This document shows, piece by piece, positions 6,520-13,011 of a DNA stretch of 16,433 nt. Both the position numbers and the translations under genes were made by a program. How positions within the stretch are numbered: position 1 is the stretch's first letter; every line of letters starts with the position of its first letter. The notes beneath the pieces were generated by a model. That model saw nothing but the letters and a program-made list of their open reading frames with translations, did no database searches and had not been told where the DNA came from. This stretch comes from an uncultured Bacteroidales bacterium (GTDB lineage Bacteria; Bacteroidota; Bacteroidia; Bacteroidales; UBA3663): the NCBI GenBank assembly GCA_905236195.1, contig CAJOOX010000051.1, positions 1-16,433 on the forward strand, given 5' to 3'.

Positions 6520-7754
6520 AGAATATAGAAATCATGGCACCCGTGGGGTGTCGCGAATCTCTGGCAGCCGCTATACAAGCCGGAGCCGGCAGTGTGTATT
6601 TCGGCATTCAGGGACTGAATATGCGTTCAGGATCGGCCAATAACTTCCAAAAAGAAGAACTGCCCGAGATAGTGGCTTTGTGTGAAGAACATCATATGAA
6701 GTCCTATCTGACGGTCAACACCATCATGTATGACAGTGATCTGGAAAAGATGCGTGCCATCATCGATGCTGCTGCCGAAGCCGGAATATCAGCCATTATT
6801 GCCAGTGATGTTGCAGCAATGGTTTATGCACGACAACGCGGTGTGGAAGTTCACTTATCCACACAATTGAATATATCGAACGTTGAAGCCTTGAAATTCT
6901 ATGCCCAGTTTGCAGACGTAGCCGTACTGGCCCGTGAACTGAATATGGATCAGGTGAAGCATATCCACGAGGAAATAGAAAGTCAGCACATCTGCGGTCC
7001 CAAAGGAAAACCGGTCAGAATAGAGATGTTTGCCCATGGAGCATTATGTATGGCGGTTTCAGGCAAATGTTATCTGAGTCTGCATGAATATGGAAAATCG
7101 GCCAACAGGGGAGCTTGTGCACAAGTATGCCGTCACGGATATACCGTGCATGACAACACCCACGATATTGATTTGGATATAGATAACCAGTATATCATGT
7201 CGCCTAAGGATCTCAAGACCATTCACTTCCTGAACAAGATGATTGATGCCGGAGTGGAGGTATTCAAAATAGAAGGCAGAGCACGCGGTCCGGAATACGT
7301 AAAGACGGTTGTTTCGTGTTATCGTGAAGCGGCTGATGCCATTATTAAAGGGACCTATACTGACGAAAAAATAAAGGATTGGGACGAGCGTCTGTCCCGT
7401 GTGTTCAACCGGGGTTTCTGGAACGGTTATTATTTGGGACAGAAACTGGGAGAATGGAGTTCGCATTACGGCTCGCTGGCCAAAGAGCATAAAGAGTATG
7501 CAGCCAAGGTGATGGGATGGTATTCGAGAATAGGCATCGGAGATATGCGATGTGATGCAATGGAACTGCATAAAGGTGACCGTATCATGATTATCGGACC
7601 TACAACCGGCGTGATAGAAATAACCCTTGATCAGATACAGGTTGACTATAAAAACGTGGATACGGTACACCAGGGAGAAAGGTTCTCCATACCTGTTCCG
7701 CATAAGGTCAGACCCTCAGATAAAATATATAAAATTATCCCTAATTGTCAGTAA
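6516..7754 (+). CDS. Peptidase U32 family protein, probable iron-sulfur RNA hydroxylation enzyme
   Basis: The family signature is clear: EMFAHGALCMAVSGKCYLS at 170-188, followed by a cysteine pair at 201 and 205, so four cysteines (178, 185, 201, 205) could hold an iron-sulfur cluster. The N-terminal half looks like the TIM-barrel part of the family (MAPVGCRESLAAAIQAGAGSVYFG). Residues after about 330 would form the small beta domain. Although named for a collagenase, characterised members such as TrhP (tRNA U34 hydroxylation), RlhA (23S rRNA C2501 hydroxylation) and UbiU/UbiV (ubiquinone synthesis) are prephenate-linked or iron-sulfur hydroxylases. At 412 residues and with this domain order, a TrhP-like role seems likeliest, but the exact member cannot be decided here. 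It overlaps nadA by ATGA and ends before a terminator. Confidence 0.9.
   Translation: MKNIEIMAPVGCRESLAAAIQAGAGSVYFGIQGLNMRSGSANNFQKEELPEIVALCEEHHMKSYLTVNTIMYDSDLEKMRAIIDAAAEAGISAIIASDVAAMVYARQRGVEVHLSTQLNISNVEALKFYAQFADVAVLARELNMDQVKHIHEEIESQHICGPKGKPVRIEMFAHGALCMAVSGKCYLSLHEYGKSANRGACAQVCRHGYTVHDNTHDIDLDIDNQYIMSPKDLKTIHFLNKMIDAGVEVFKIEGRARGPEYVKTVVSCYREAADAIIKGTYTDEKIKDWDERLSRVFNRGFWNGYYLGQKLGEWSSHYGSLAKEHKEYAAKVMGWYSRIGIGDMRCDAMELHKGDRIMIIGPTTGVIEITLDQIQVDYKNVDTVHQGERFSIPVPHKVRPSDKIYKIIPNCQ
6855..6863 (+). promoter_or_regulatory. Perfect consensus DnaA box inside the U32 gene
   Basis: TTATCCACA is an exact match to the consensus DnaA box, lying in codons for HLSTQ. It is preceded by TTCAC, so it also matches the right part of the double-box motif found in the putative origin. 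It is about 1.3 kb to the right of the origin cluster and could be chance, or a site that titrates DnaA. Confidence 0.45.
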
Positions 7755-7833
7755 ATATTATATATAAAAAGAAACATTTTTAATATTTTCAATTTTGTTT
7801 CAAATTTTGTTACATTATTAAAAATAAAGAACC

Positions 7834-7863
7834 AAGAGCAGCTTTTTTAAGGCTGCTCTTTTT
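7834..7863 (+). terminator. Rho-independent terminator after nadA-U32
   Basis: AAGAGCAGC (7834-7842) pairs with GCTGCTCTT (7852-7860) in a 9-bp stem around a T-rich loop, followed by a run of T. It is 79 nt beyond the U32 stop codon and separates nadA-U32 from the atp operon. Confidence 0.9.
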
Positions 7864-8104
7864 CAACAACAGTATTATACAATAACTTTCGCTTTGCTGC
7901 GCATTAATACAGATGTATAAACGGAAGCTGTTATCTCTATATGCAGGACAGCCGTACTGATATTGCAGTGCAAAAAAAGAATGATTTTATTTCAATTGTT
8001 CACATTAAAGTGTGGAAAATTAAAAAAAAATTGCTCCAAAAATATGTTGAAAAACACAGAAAAACAAATTTTTATGCTAAATTTTGAAAAAATAGACGTC
8101 AAAG

Positions 8105-8136
8105 TTTGTTATTTACAAAATAAAATATTATCTTTG
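8105..8136 (+). promoter_or_regulatory. Promoter of the atp operon
   Basis: TTTG at 8105-8108 and TATCTTTG at 8129-8136, 20 bp apart, match the Bacteroidetes consensus exactly. The spacing and the -7 sequence are the same as in the promoter at 5039-5070. Transcription would begin near 8143 and leave a leader of about 65 nt before atpD. No other good promoter was seen between here and atpG. Confidence 0.85.
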
Positions 8137-8208
8137 CAAGCAGTTTTGACTATTATAAGTCGCCAGGCAGTTTCGTATTAACTTGATAACTTTTTAACTA
8201 ATTATATT

Positions 8209-9735
8209 ATGTCAGAAAAGAAAGGACATATTTCACAGGTCATAGGTCCCGTAGTGGACGTTGTCTTCACCTATGACGCTAAAGAAGGCAAAGTAGAGCT
8301 TCCCTCAATCAATGAGGCACTCACTGTGACCCGTCCCGACGGCAAACTCCTTATCATTGAAGTCCAACAGCACATCGGAGAGAATTCTGTACGCTGTGTG
8401 GCCATGGACTCCACCGACGGTTTGCGTCGCGGACTGGAAGTTACAGTCACTGGTCAGCCTATTACGATGCCTACGGGTGATCAGGTCAAGGGACGTTTGC
8501 TTAATGTTGTAGGCGAAACAGTGGATGGCATGAAGACCCTTGAGAAGACCAAACCGCTTCCCATTCACAGAGAGCCGCCCAAGTTTGAAGATCTCACCAC
8601 TTCGCAAGAGGTGCTTTACACAGGTATCAAGGTCATAGACCTTCTGGAACCTTATCTCAAAGGTGGTAAAATCGGTTTGTTTGGCGGTGCCGGTGTAGGT
8701 AAGACCGTGCTTATCATGGAACTTATCAACAACATTGCCAAGAAACACAACGGTTTCTCCGTATTTACTGGCGTGGGCGAGCGTACGCGTGAGGGTAACG
8801 ACCTGCTCCGCGAGATGATTGAGTCGGGAGTAATCCGCTACGGTGAAGAATTCAAGAAGAGTCTTGAGGAAGGTAAATGGGATCTTTCCAAGATTGATTA
8901 TGAAGAGGTTGCCAAATCACAGGCTACGCTGGTCTACGGACAGATGTCCGAACCGCCTGGAGCCCGTGCTTCGGTTGCTCTCTCGGGACTGACCATAGCC
9001 GAATCGTTCCGCGACAGCGATGAGGTAGGAACATCAAAGGATATTCTGCTCTTTATAGACAACATTTTCCGTTTCACACAGGCAGGTTCTGAGGTTTCGG
9101 CCCTTTTGGGACGTATGCCTTCAGCCGTAGGTTATCAGCCTACGCTGGCAACGGACATGGGTCGTATGCAGGAACGTATCACTTCTACCAAAAAGGGTTC
9201 CATTACATCTGTACAGGCAGTCTATGTGCCTGCCGACGACTTGACCGACCCCGCCCCTGCCACCACGTTCTCTCACCTTGATGCCACTACGGTGCTTTCG
9301 CGTAAGATTACCGAACTCGGTATCTATCCTGCCGTTGACCCGTTGGATTCTACCTCACGCATTCTGGATCCCAACATCATCGGCAAGGAGCATTATGAAT
9401 GTGCGCAGCGCGTGAAGCAGATTCTGCAGCGCAACAAGGAACTTCAGGATATCATAGCCATCCTTGGTATGGACGAGCTCTCGGATGAGGATAAGCAGAC
9501 CGTTAACCGTGCCCGTCGTGTACAACGTTTCCTCTCACAGCCTTTCACGGTGGCCGAACAGTTCACCGGTGTCAAGGGTGTGATGGTCAATATCGAAGAT
9601 ACCATCAAGGGTTTCAATATGATTCTGGACGGCGAAGTGGACGATCTCCCCGAACAGGCCTTCCTCAATGTAGGAACCATCGAAGAGGCCATCGAGAAAG
9701 GTAAGAAACTCCTGGCTCAGGCTCAAGGCAAGTAA
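8209..9735 (+). CDS. atpD: ATP synthase F1 subunit beta
   Basis: Beta carries the catalytic nucleotide sites of the F1 head. Walker A is GGAGVGKT at 159-166, the catalytic glutamate is E191 in GERTREGND, Walker B is LLFIDN at 280-285, and the DELSDED lever segment that touches gamma is present. The YGQMSEPPGAR stretch is conserved. At 508 residues it is about 45 longer than the E. coli protein. Much of the difference is an insertion at about 206-238, rich in Lys, Glu and Asp, between the GND segment and LVYGQM, which I recall in other Bacteroidetes beta subunits. The gene is first in the operon, unlike the common order where beta and epsilon come last. atpC follows after 10 nt. Confidence 0.99.
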   Translation: MSEKKGHISQVIGPVVDVVFTYDAKEGKVELPSINEALTVTRPDGKLLIIEVQQHIGENSVRCVAMDSTDGLRRGLEVTVTGQPITMPTGDQVKGRLLNVVGETVDGMKTLEKTKPLPIHREPPKFEDLTTSQEVLYTGIKVIDLLEPYLKGGKIGLFGGAGVGKTVLIMELINNIAKKHNGFSVFTGVGERTREGNDLLREMIESGVIRYGEEFKKSLEEGKWDLSKIDYEEVAKSQATLVYGQMSEPPGARASVALSGLTIAESFRDSDEVGTSKDILLFIDNIFRFTQAGSEVSALLGRMPSAVGYQPTLATDMGRMQERITSTKKGSITSVQAVYVPADDLTDPAPATTFSHLDATTVLSRKITELGIYPAVDPLDSTSRILDPNIIGKEHYECAQRVKQILQRNKELQDIIAILGMDELSDEDKQTVNRARRVQRFLSQPFTVAEQFTGVKGVMVNIEDTIKGFNMILDGEVDDLPEQAFLNVGTIEEAIEKGKKLLAQAQGK

Positions 9736-9745
9736 TATATACGTT

Positions 9746-9982
9746 ATGAAACTGACCGTTTACAGTCCGGAAAAAGCCGTTTTTGACGGTGATGTGGAAC
9801 TTGTGGAGCTGCCCGGTGCAAAAGGGCGTTTCGTGGTGCTTCAGGATCACGACTCCATTATTTCAACTTTGGTCAAAGGCAATATCCGGTACAAACAGAA
9901 TGGCGAGGAACAGCTTCTGCCCATTCAGTCCGGTTACGTGGAGGTCAATCACAACGTTGTTTCGGCCTGCGTTCACCTTTAA
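9746..9982 (+). CDS. atpC: ATP synthase F1 subunit epsilon, one-domain form
   Basis: Epsilon forms part of the rotor stalk. These 78 residues cover just the N-terminal beta-sandwich (LTVYSPEKAVFDGDVELVELPGAKG, then GYVEVNHNVVS near the end). The C-terminal helical hairpin of the usual 130-140 residue protein, which in other bacteria inhibits ATP hydrolysis, is absent. The reading frame simply stops with TAA, with no remnant of a hairpin in the following 27 nt, so this is a short family form and not a broken gene. Inhibition of the idle enzyme, if present, must work some other way. It lies between atpD and a small membrane-protein gene. Confidence 0.93.
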   Translation: MKLTVYSPEKAVFDGDVELVELPGAKGRFVVLQDHDSIISTLVKGNIRYKQNGEEQLLPIQSGYVEVNHNVVSACVHL

Positions 9983-10009
9983 GGCCCAGCCGGAAGATAT
10001 TGACTGAAG

Positions 10010-10411
10010 ATGCCGCAGAAGGAAAACTCCGCTGTCGGAAAAGGCGCAGCCAACCGTTTTGTGTGGTCTTGGCTTCTGACTGTTGTAATCTATTGGGCGG
10101 CAGCCCAGTGGCTATGGTTCGGCAACCATCCGGCAGGACGTTGGCATTCGGGTCTTCTGATGACCTTCACGGTCTATGAGTTCCTGTTTGTTCTCCTTTG
10201 GGAATACATGCGCACGCACAATCCCGAACAGAACGTATGGGTGATTCTGGGAAGCAAAGTTGTAAAACTGCTGATGGCCATTGTGCTCATCATTGCCGTA
10301 CGTTTTGCAGCGCCTCAGGTTCCGCTCATGACCTTTTCGATTGACTTGCTGGGTATCTACTTTACAAGTCTTGTCTTTGAGATATTTTTCTTTGCTAAAT
10401 TAAATAAATAG
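10010..10411 (+). CDS. Four-helix membrane protein in the AtpI position of the atp operon
   Basis: I do not recognise this 133-residue protein by sequence. It has four likely membrane segments at about 18-37, 48-66, 77-100 and 105-128, short loops, a Lys-rich N terminus and a Lys end, giving both ends inside. Size, helix number and place right before atpB match AtpI, which helps assemble the c ring in other bacteria and is encoded at that place. Sequence similarity to AtpI is not obvious to me. The membrane protein AtpR of N-type ATPase operons is another comparison, though it is smaller. It is 27 nt after atpC and 3 nt before atpB, so it is surely expressed with them. A role in assembling the membrane part of the synthase is inference from context. 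Confidence 0.85.
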   Translation: MPQKENSAVGKGAANRFVWSWLLTVVIYWAAAQWLWFGNHPAGRWHSGLLMTFTVYEFLFVLLWEYMRTHNPEQNVWVILGSKVVKLLMAIVLIIAVRFAAPQVPLMTFSIDLLGIYFTSLVFEIFFFAKLNK

Positions 10412-10414
10412 TAT

Positions 10415-11491
10415 ATGACGCGTTTGAAAATGACGCTCTTTGCGATAGCAGCAATGCTTAGTTTACTGTTTTCCTCGCCTCTTTCGGCTCAGGAAGCAGA
10501 AAACGTTGAGGCTGTTGCTGCCGAGCAGGAAGGACCGGATATTTCCGGTATGATTTTCGGACACATTCTTGATTCGTATGAGTGGCATTTCACCGACATC
10601 GGCGACACCAAGATTGTGCTCTATCTGCCCTGTATCGTCAAGAGTGAGACCACGGGCTGGCATGTCTTCTCGTCGTCGCATCTCTATCATCCCGAGGGAG
10701 CCGTCTATGAAGGTTTCCAGATAGCTGAAAGCGGAAGCAATGAAGGCAAAATCATCGAAGTGGCCACCGGCGAAAGGCCTTTGGATATTTCGATTACCAA
10801 AAATGCGCTGGCTCTGCTCATCAACAGTCTGATTCTGATTTGTATCTTCCTCTATTGTGCCCGCTGGTACAAGGGAAAGACAGCGCAGGATGCAGCGCCC
10901 AAGGGATTTGTGGGAGCCATCGAGTCGATGGTAGGTTGGGTTTATGACGACATCATCGTTGCCAATATTCCCCAAAATGCCAACAGGTATGCCCCCTATC
11001 TGCTGACGGCTTTCTTCTTCATTTTCCTAAACAACCTGATTGGTCTCATCCCGGGTTCGGCCAATATCACGGGCAATATCGCCATCACTTTCTTCCTGGC
11101 GACCTGCACGTTCCTGATGATCAACCTGTTTGGCAACAAGCACTATTGGCTCGACATCTTCAACCCGCATGTTCCGTGGTGGCTCAAACCGATCATGATT
11201 CCCATTGAGATACTGGGAATGTTCACCAAACCCGTCGCTCTCATGATCCGTCTCTTTGCCAACATCATGGCGGGACATACGGCCATGTTGGCACTCTTCT
11301 CAATGATTTTCATCACCGCATCAATGGGAGCGATTCTGAACGGTTCGATGACGGTATTGGCTGTGCTATTCACCATCTTCATGAATGCACTCGAGTTGCT
11401 GGTTGCCTTCATCCAGGCATACGTCTTCACAATGCTCTCAGCCATCTTTATAGGACTCTCGCAGCCTGTGGTTCATGAGAGTGAAGCTTAA
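10415..11491 (+). CDS. atpB: ATP synthase Fo subunit a, with signal peptide and N-terminal extension
   Basis: Subunit a forms the proton half-channels against the c ring. The essential arginine is R279 in the conserved block MIRLFANIMAGH (277-288), and the last helices contain the ELLVAFIQAYVF segment at 327-338. The protein is 358 residues, about 90 longer than E. coli AtpB. It starts with a signal peptide (LFAIAAMLSLLFSSPLSA, likely cut after residue 25) and then has some 105 residues that should face the periplasm before the first membrane helix at about 130-148. Such an extension is known in Bacteroidetes a subunits. The ATG follows the preceding stop by 3 nt. A repeat-rich gap of 113 nt separates it from atpE. 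Confidence 0.97.
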   Translation: MTRLKMTLFAIAAMLSLLFSSPLSAQEAENVEAVAAEQEGPDISGMIFGHILDSYEWHFTDIGDTKIVLYLPCIVKSETTGWHVFSSSHLYHPEGAVYEGFQIAESGSNEGKIIEVATGERPLDISITKNALALLINSLILICIFLYCARWYKGKTAQDAAPKGFVGAIESMVGWVYDDIIVANIPQNANRYAPYLLTAFFFIFLNNLIGLIPGSANITGNIAITFFLATCTFLMINLFGNKHYWLDIFNPHVPWWLKPIMIPIEILGMFTKPVALMIRLFANIMAGHTAMLALFSMIFITASMGAILNGSMTVLAVLFTIFMNALELLVAFIQAYVFTMLSAIFIGLSQPVVHESEA

Positions 11492-11500
11492 TCGGATCAT

Positions 11501-11568
11501 TCAGAAATCAGAAATCAGAAAAATCAGAAAACTCAGATTATTCAGATTATTCAGATTATTCAGATAAT
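11501..11568 (+). repeat. Two adjoining short tandem repeats between atpB and atpE
   Basis: Eight units beginning TCAGA follow one another. The first four are TCAGAAA-type (11501, 11508, 11515, 11524) and the last four are 9-bp TCAGATTAT units starting at 11533, 11542, 11551 and 11560, the last being TCAGATAAT. The tract lies wholly between genes, so a change in copy number would alter spacing in the mRNA before atpE and no protein. Confidence 0.92.
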
Positions 11569-11586
11569 AAAACAATATTAACCCCT

Positions 11587-11596
11587 AAAAAAAAAA
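11587..11596 (+). promoter_or_regulatory. A10 tract before the atpE start
   Basis: Ten A residues lie 8 nt before the atpE ATG, within an A/T-only leader with no Shine-Dalgarno sequence. A-rich, unstructured leaders favour translation in Bacteroidetes, and the c subunit is needed in many copies per complex, so this probably raises AtpE synthesis (inference). Confidence 0.4.
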
Positions 11597-11604
11597 TTAC
11601 AATT

Positions 11605-11853
11605 ATGTTGAGTACAATTCTTTTGGAAGCTGCCAACCTCACATATGCAGGTGCAGCCATCGGCGCAGGTATCGTAGCAATCGGTGCAGGTATCGGTCTC
11701 GGTAAAATCGGCGGAGCAGCCATGGACGCTATGGCCCGTCAGCCTGAAGCCATCAGCAAAATTCAGACACCCATGATCATCATCGGCGCCCTTGTGGAAG
11801 GTGTCTGCCTGATTGGTGCAGTAGCTTGTCTGCTTGCTATCCTTATGAAATAA
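11605..11853 (+). CDS. atpE: ATP synthase Fo subunit c
   Basis: Subunit c forms the rotor ring. The 82 residues make two helices with a glycine-rich first helix (AGAAIGAGIVAIGAGIG), the polar loop ARQPEA at 44-49 and the ion-carrying E65 in ALVEGVCLIG. Numbering coincides with the sodium-type c subunit of Ilyobacter, which uses Q32, V63, E65 and S66. Here the corresponding residues are L32, L63, E65 and G66, so the sodium site is not formed and proton use is predicted. It has its own A-rich leader after the tandem repeats, and a hairpin follows its stop codon, which may help produce the excess of c over the other subunits. Confidence 0.97.
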   Translation: MLSTILLEAANLTYAGAAIGAGIVAIGAGIGLGKIGGAAMDAMARQPEAISKIQTPMIIIGALVEGVCLIGAVACLLAILMK

Positions 11854-11857
11854 CCAG

Positions 11858-11893
11858 AACGGAATAATAACCTAGAGAACAGGTATTTCCGTT
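11858..11893 (+). other. Intercistronic hairpin between atpE and atpF
   Basis: AACGGAA (11858-11864) pairs with TTCCGTT (11887-11893), and inside it ACCT (11870-11873) pairs with AGGT (11881-11884) around a 7-nt loop. No T run follows, so it is not a clear terminator. Its place just after the c gene suggests a role in mRNA stability or processing. Confidence 0.5.
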
Positions 11894-11913
11894 TCAAATA
11901 AGTAGGCTGTCAC

Positions 11914-12411
11914 ATGTCACTTTTGGTTCCCGATAGCGGTCTTCTCTTTTGGATGCTGATTGCCTTTGGCGCGGTTTTCTTCGTGTTGGCCAAATTTGGT
12001 TTTCCCATGATTACCAAGATGCTCAATGAGCGTAAGGGTTATATCGATGAAAGTCTCGAAAAAGCACGTCAGGCAACCGAACGCCTTGCCAAGGTGGAGA
12101 GCGAGATTGCCCAGATGAAAAAGGAAGCGCATGCAGAGCAGAGCAAATTGCTTGCCCAGGCTCAGGAGATGCGTGCCCAGATGATCGAGAAATCGAAGGC
12201 TGACGCCGCCGTTGAAGGGCAGAAGATGATTGAAGCTGCCCGTAAGGAAATTGCTGCTGAGAAGGAATCAGCCATTCGCGACATACGTCGTCAGGTGGCC
12301 CTCCTCTCTGTACAGATTTCAGAAAAGGTGTTGCGTAAAGACCTCGAAGAATCGAAGGAACAGATGGCATTGATTGACCGCATGCTTGACGAAATCAACG
12401 ACAACAAATAA
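11914..12411 (+). CDS. atpF: ATP synthase Fo subunit b
   Basis: Subunit b is the peripheral stalk holding F1 against rotation. One membrane helix spans about 9-28 (GLLFWMLIAFGAVFFVLAKF), followed by a long, highly charged helix with coiled-coil character (ERKGYIDESLEKARQATERL onward) that ends near the C terminus, where delta binds. The length of 165 residues is typical. The ATG at 11914 places only eight residues before the membrane helix, as usual. It lies 60 nt after atpE, beyond the hairpin, and 16 nt before atpH. Confidence 0.97.
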   Translation: MSLLVPDSGLLFWMLIAFGAVFFVLAKFGFPMITKMLNERKGYIDESLEKARQATERLAKVESEIAQMKKEAHAEQSKLLAQAQEMRAQMIEKSKADAAVEGQKMIEAARKEIAAEKESAIRDIRRQVALLSVQISEKVLRKDLEESKEQMALIDRMLDEINDNK

Positions 12412-12427
12412 TCCAAACCCCTGAAAC

Positions 12428-13003
12428 ATGGATATCGGAGTCATTGCCAAACGCTATGCCAAAGCCCTGCTCAGCTATGCGGTTGAGAACAAGGTCGAGG
12501 AGACTGTTTACCAACAGTGCCAGACCTTCATTCGCAACTATCAGCAACTGGAGCAGCTACGCGCTGTGCTTAGTGACCCTCTGCTCGACGCCAAGTCGGT
12601 AGCGAAGGTTATCTGCCAGGCCTGTGGCGACAAGCCCTCCTCACCTGGAAAGGAGTCCGTGATGCAGAAGTTTGCCGCCCTTGTTGTCAGTCATCATCGT
12701 GAGTCGATCATGCCCTTCATCGCCCACGCCTACGTCTCGCTCTACCACGAGCTGAAACATATCTCGTTCGGTCATCTCACCACAGCCGTTCCTGTTTCGA
12801 AGGAAATAGCGGACAAATTGCAGAAGTGGATCCAGTCACGTGCCCCGAAAGGGGAGAAGATCAACTTCGACACCGAGGTGAATCCCGACCTGCTGGGCGG
12901 TTTTATCTTCCAGATCGACGACCTCAGGCTCGATGCCTCGCTGGCCTCGCAGTTTGAGAAGATCAAGAAGCAGTTTATTGACAAGAACAAACGAATCGTT
13001 TAA
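12428..13003 (+). CDS. atpH: ATP synthase F1 subunit delta
   Basis: Delta (the OSCP equivalent) joins the b stalk to the top of the F1 head. The N-terminal six-helix domain begins with the usual IAKRYAKALLSYA and includes the LSDPLLDAKSVAKVI segment. The C-terminal part has the conserved VNPDLLGGFIFQIDDLRLDASLASQ stretch at about 152-176. At 191 residues it is slightly longer than the E. coli protein; the extra lies around residues 66-76 (CGDKPSSPGKE). Spacing is 16 nt after atpF and 8 nt before atpA. The presence of a true delta separates this operon from N-type ATPase clusters, which lack it. Confidence 0.95.
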   Translation: MDIGVIAKRYAKALLSYAVENKVEETVYQQCQTFIRNYQQLEQLRAVLSDPLLDAKSVAKVICQACGDKPSSPGKESVMQKFAALVVSHHRESIMPFIAHAYVSLYHELKHISFGHLTTAVPVSKEIADKLQKWIQSRAPKGEKINFDTEVNPDLLGGFIFQIDDLRLDASLASQFEKIKKQFIDKNKRIV

Positions 13004-13011
13004 GAAACATT

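Larger units (their letters stand above)
7755..8208. other. Intergenic region between the U32 gene and atpD
   Basis: This 454-nt AT-rich gap contains the terminator at 7834-7863 and the atp promoter at 8105-8136. Between them I see no convincing gene. A 72-codon plus-strand frame at 7963-8181 runs through the promoter, is Lys/Ile-rich and resembles nothing known. A short palindrome TTGCAGTGCAA lies near 7965. The rest, about 7870-8100, has no recognisable signal. Confidence 0.7.

Noticed and set aside
7059..7703. 214-codon minus-strand reading frame opposite the U32 gene
   Set aside because: It is fully antisense to the U32 gene, has no family resemblance, and its length follows from the codon use of the real gene.
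7785..7812. Direct repeat AATTTTGTT twice after the U32 gene
   Set aside because: Two short copies in very AT-rich sequence are likely by chance, and no boundary or target-site feature suggests a mobile element.
7963..8181. 72-codon plus-strand reading frame before atpD
   Set aside because: It runs across the atp promoter, has the Lys/Ile/Asn composition of translated AT-rich spacer, and resembles no protein I know.
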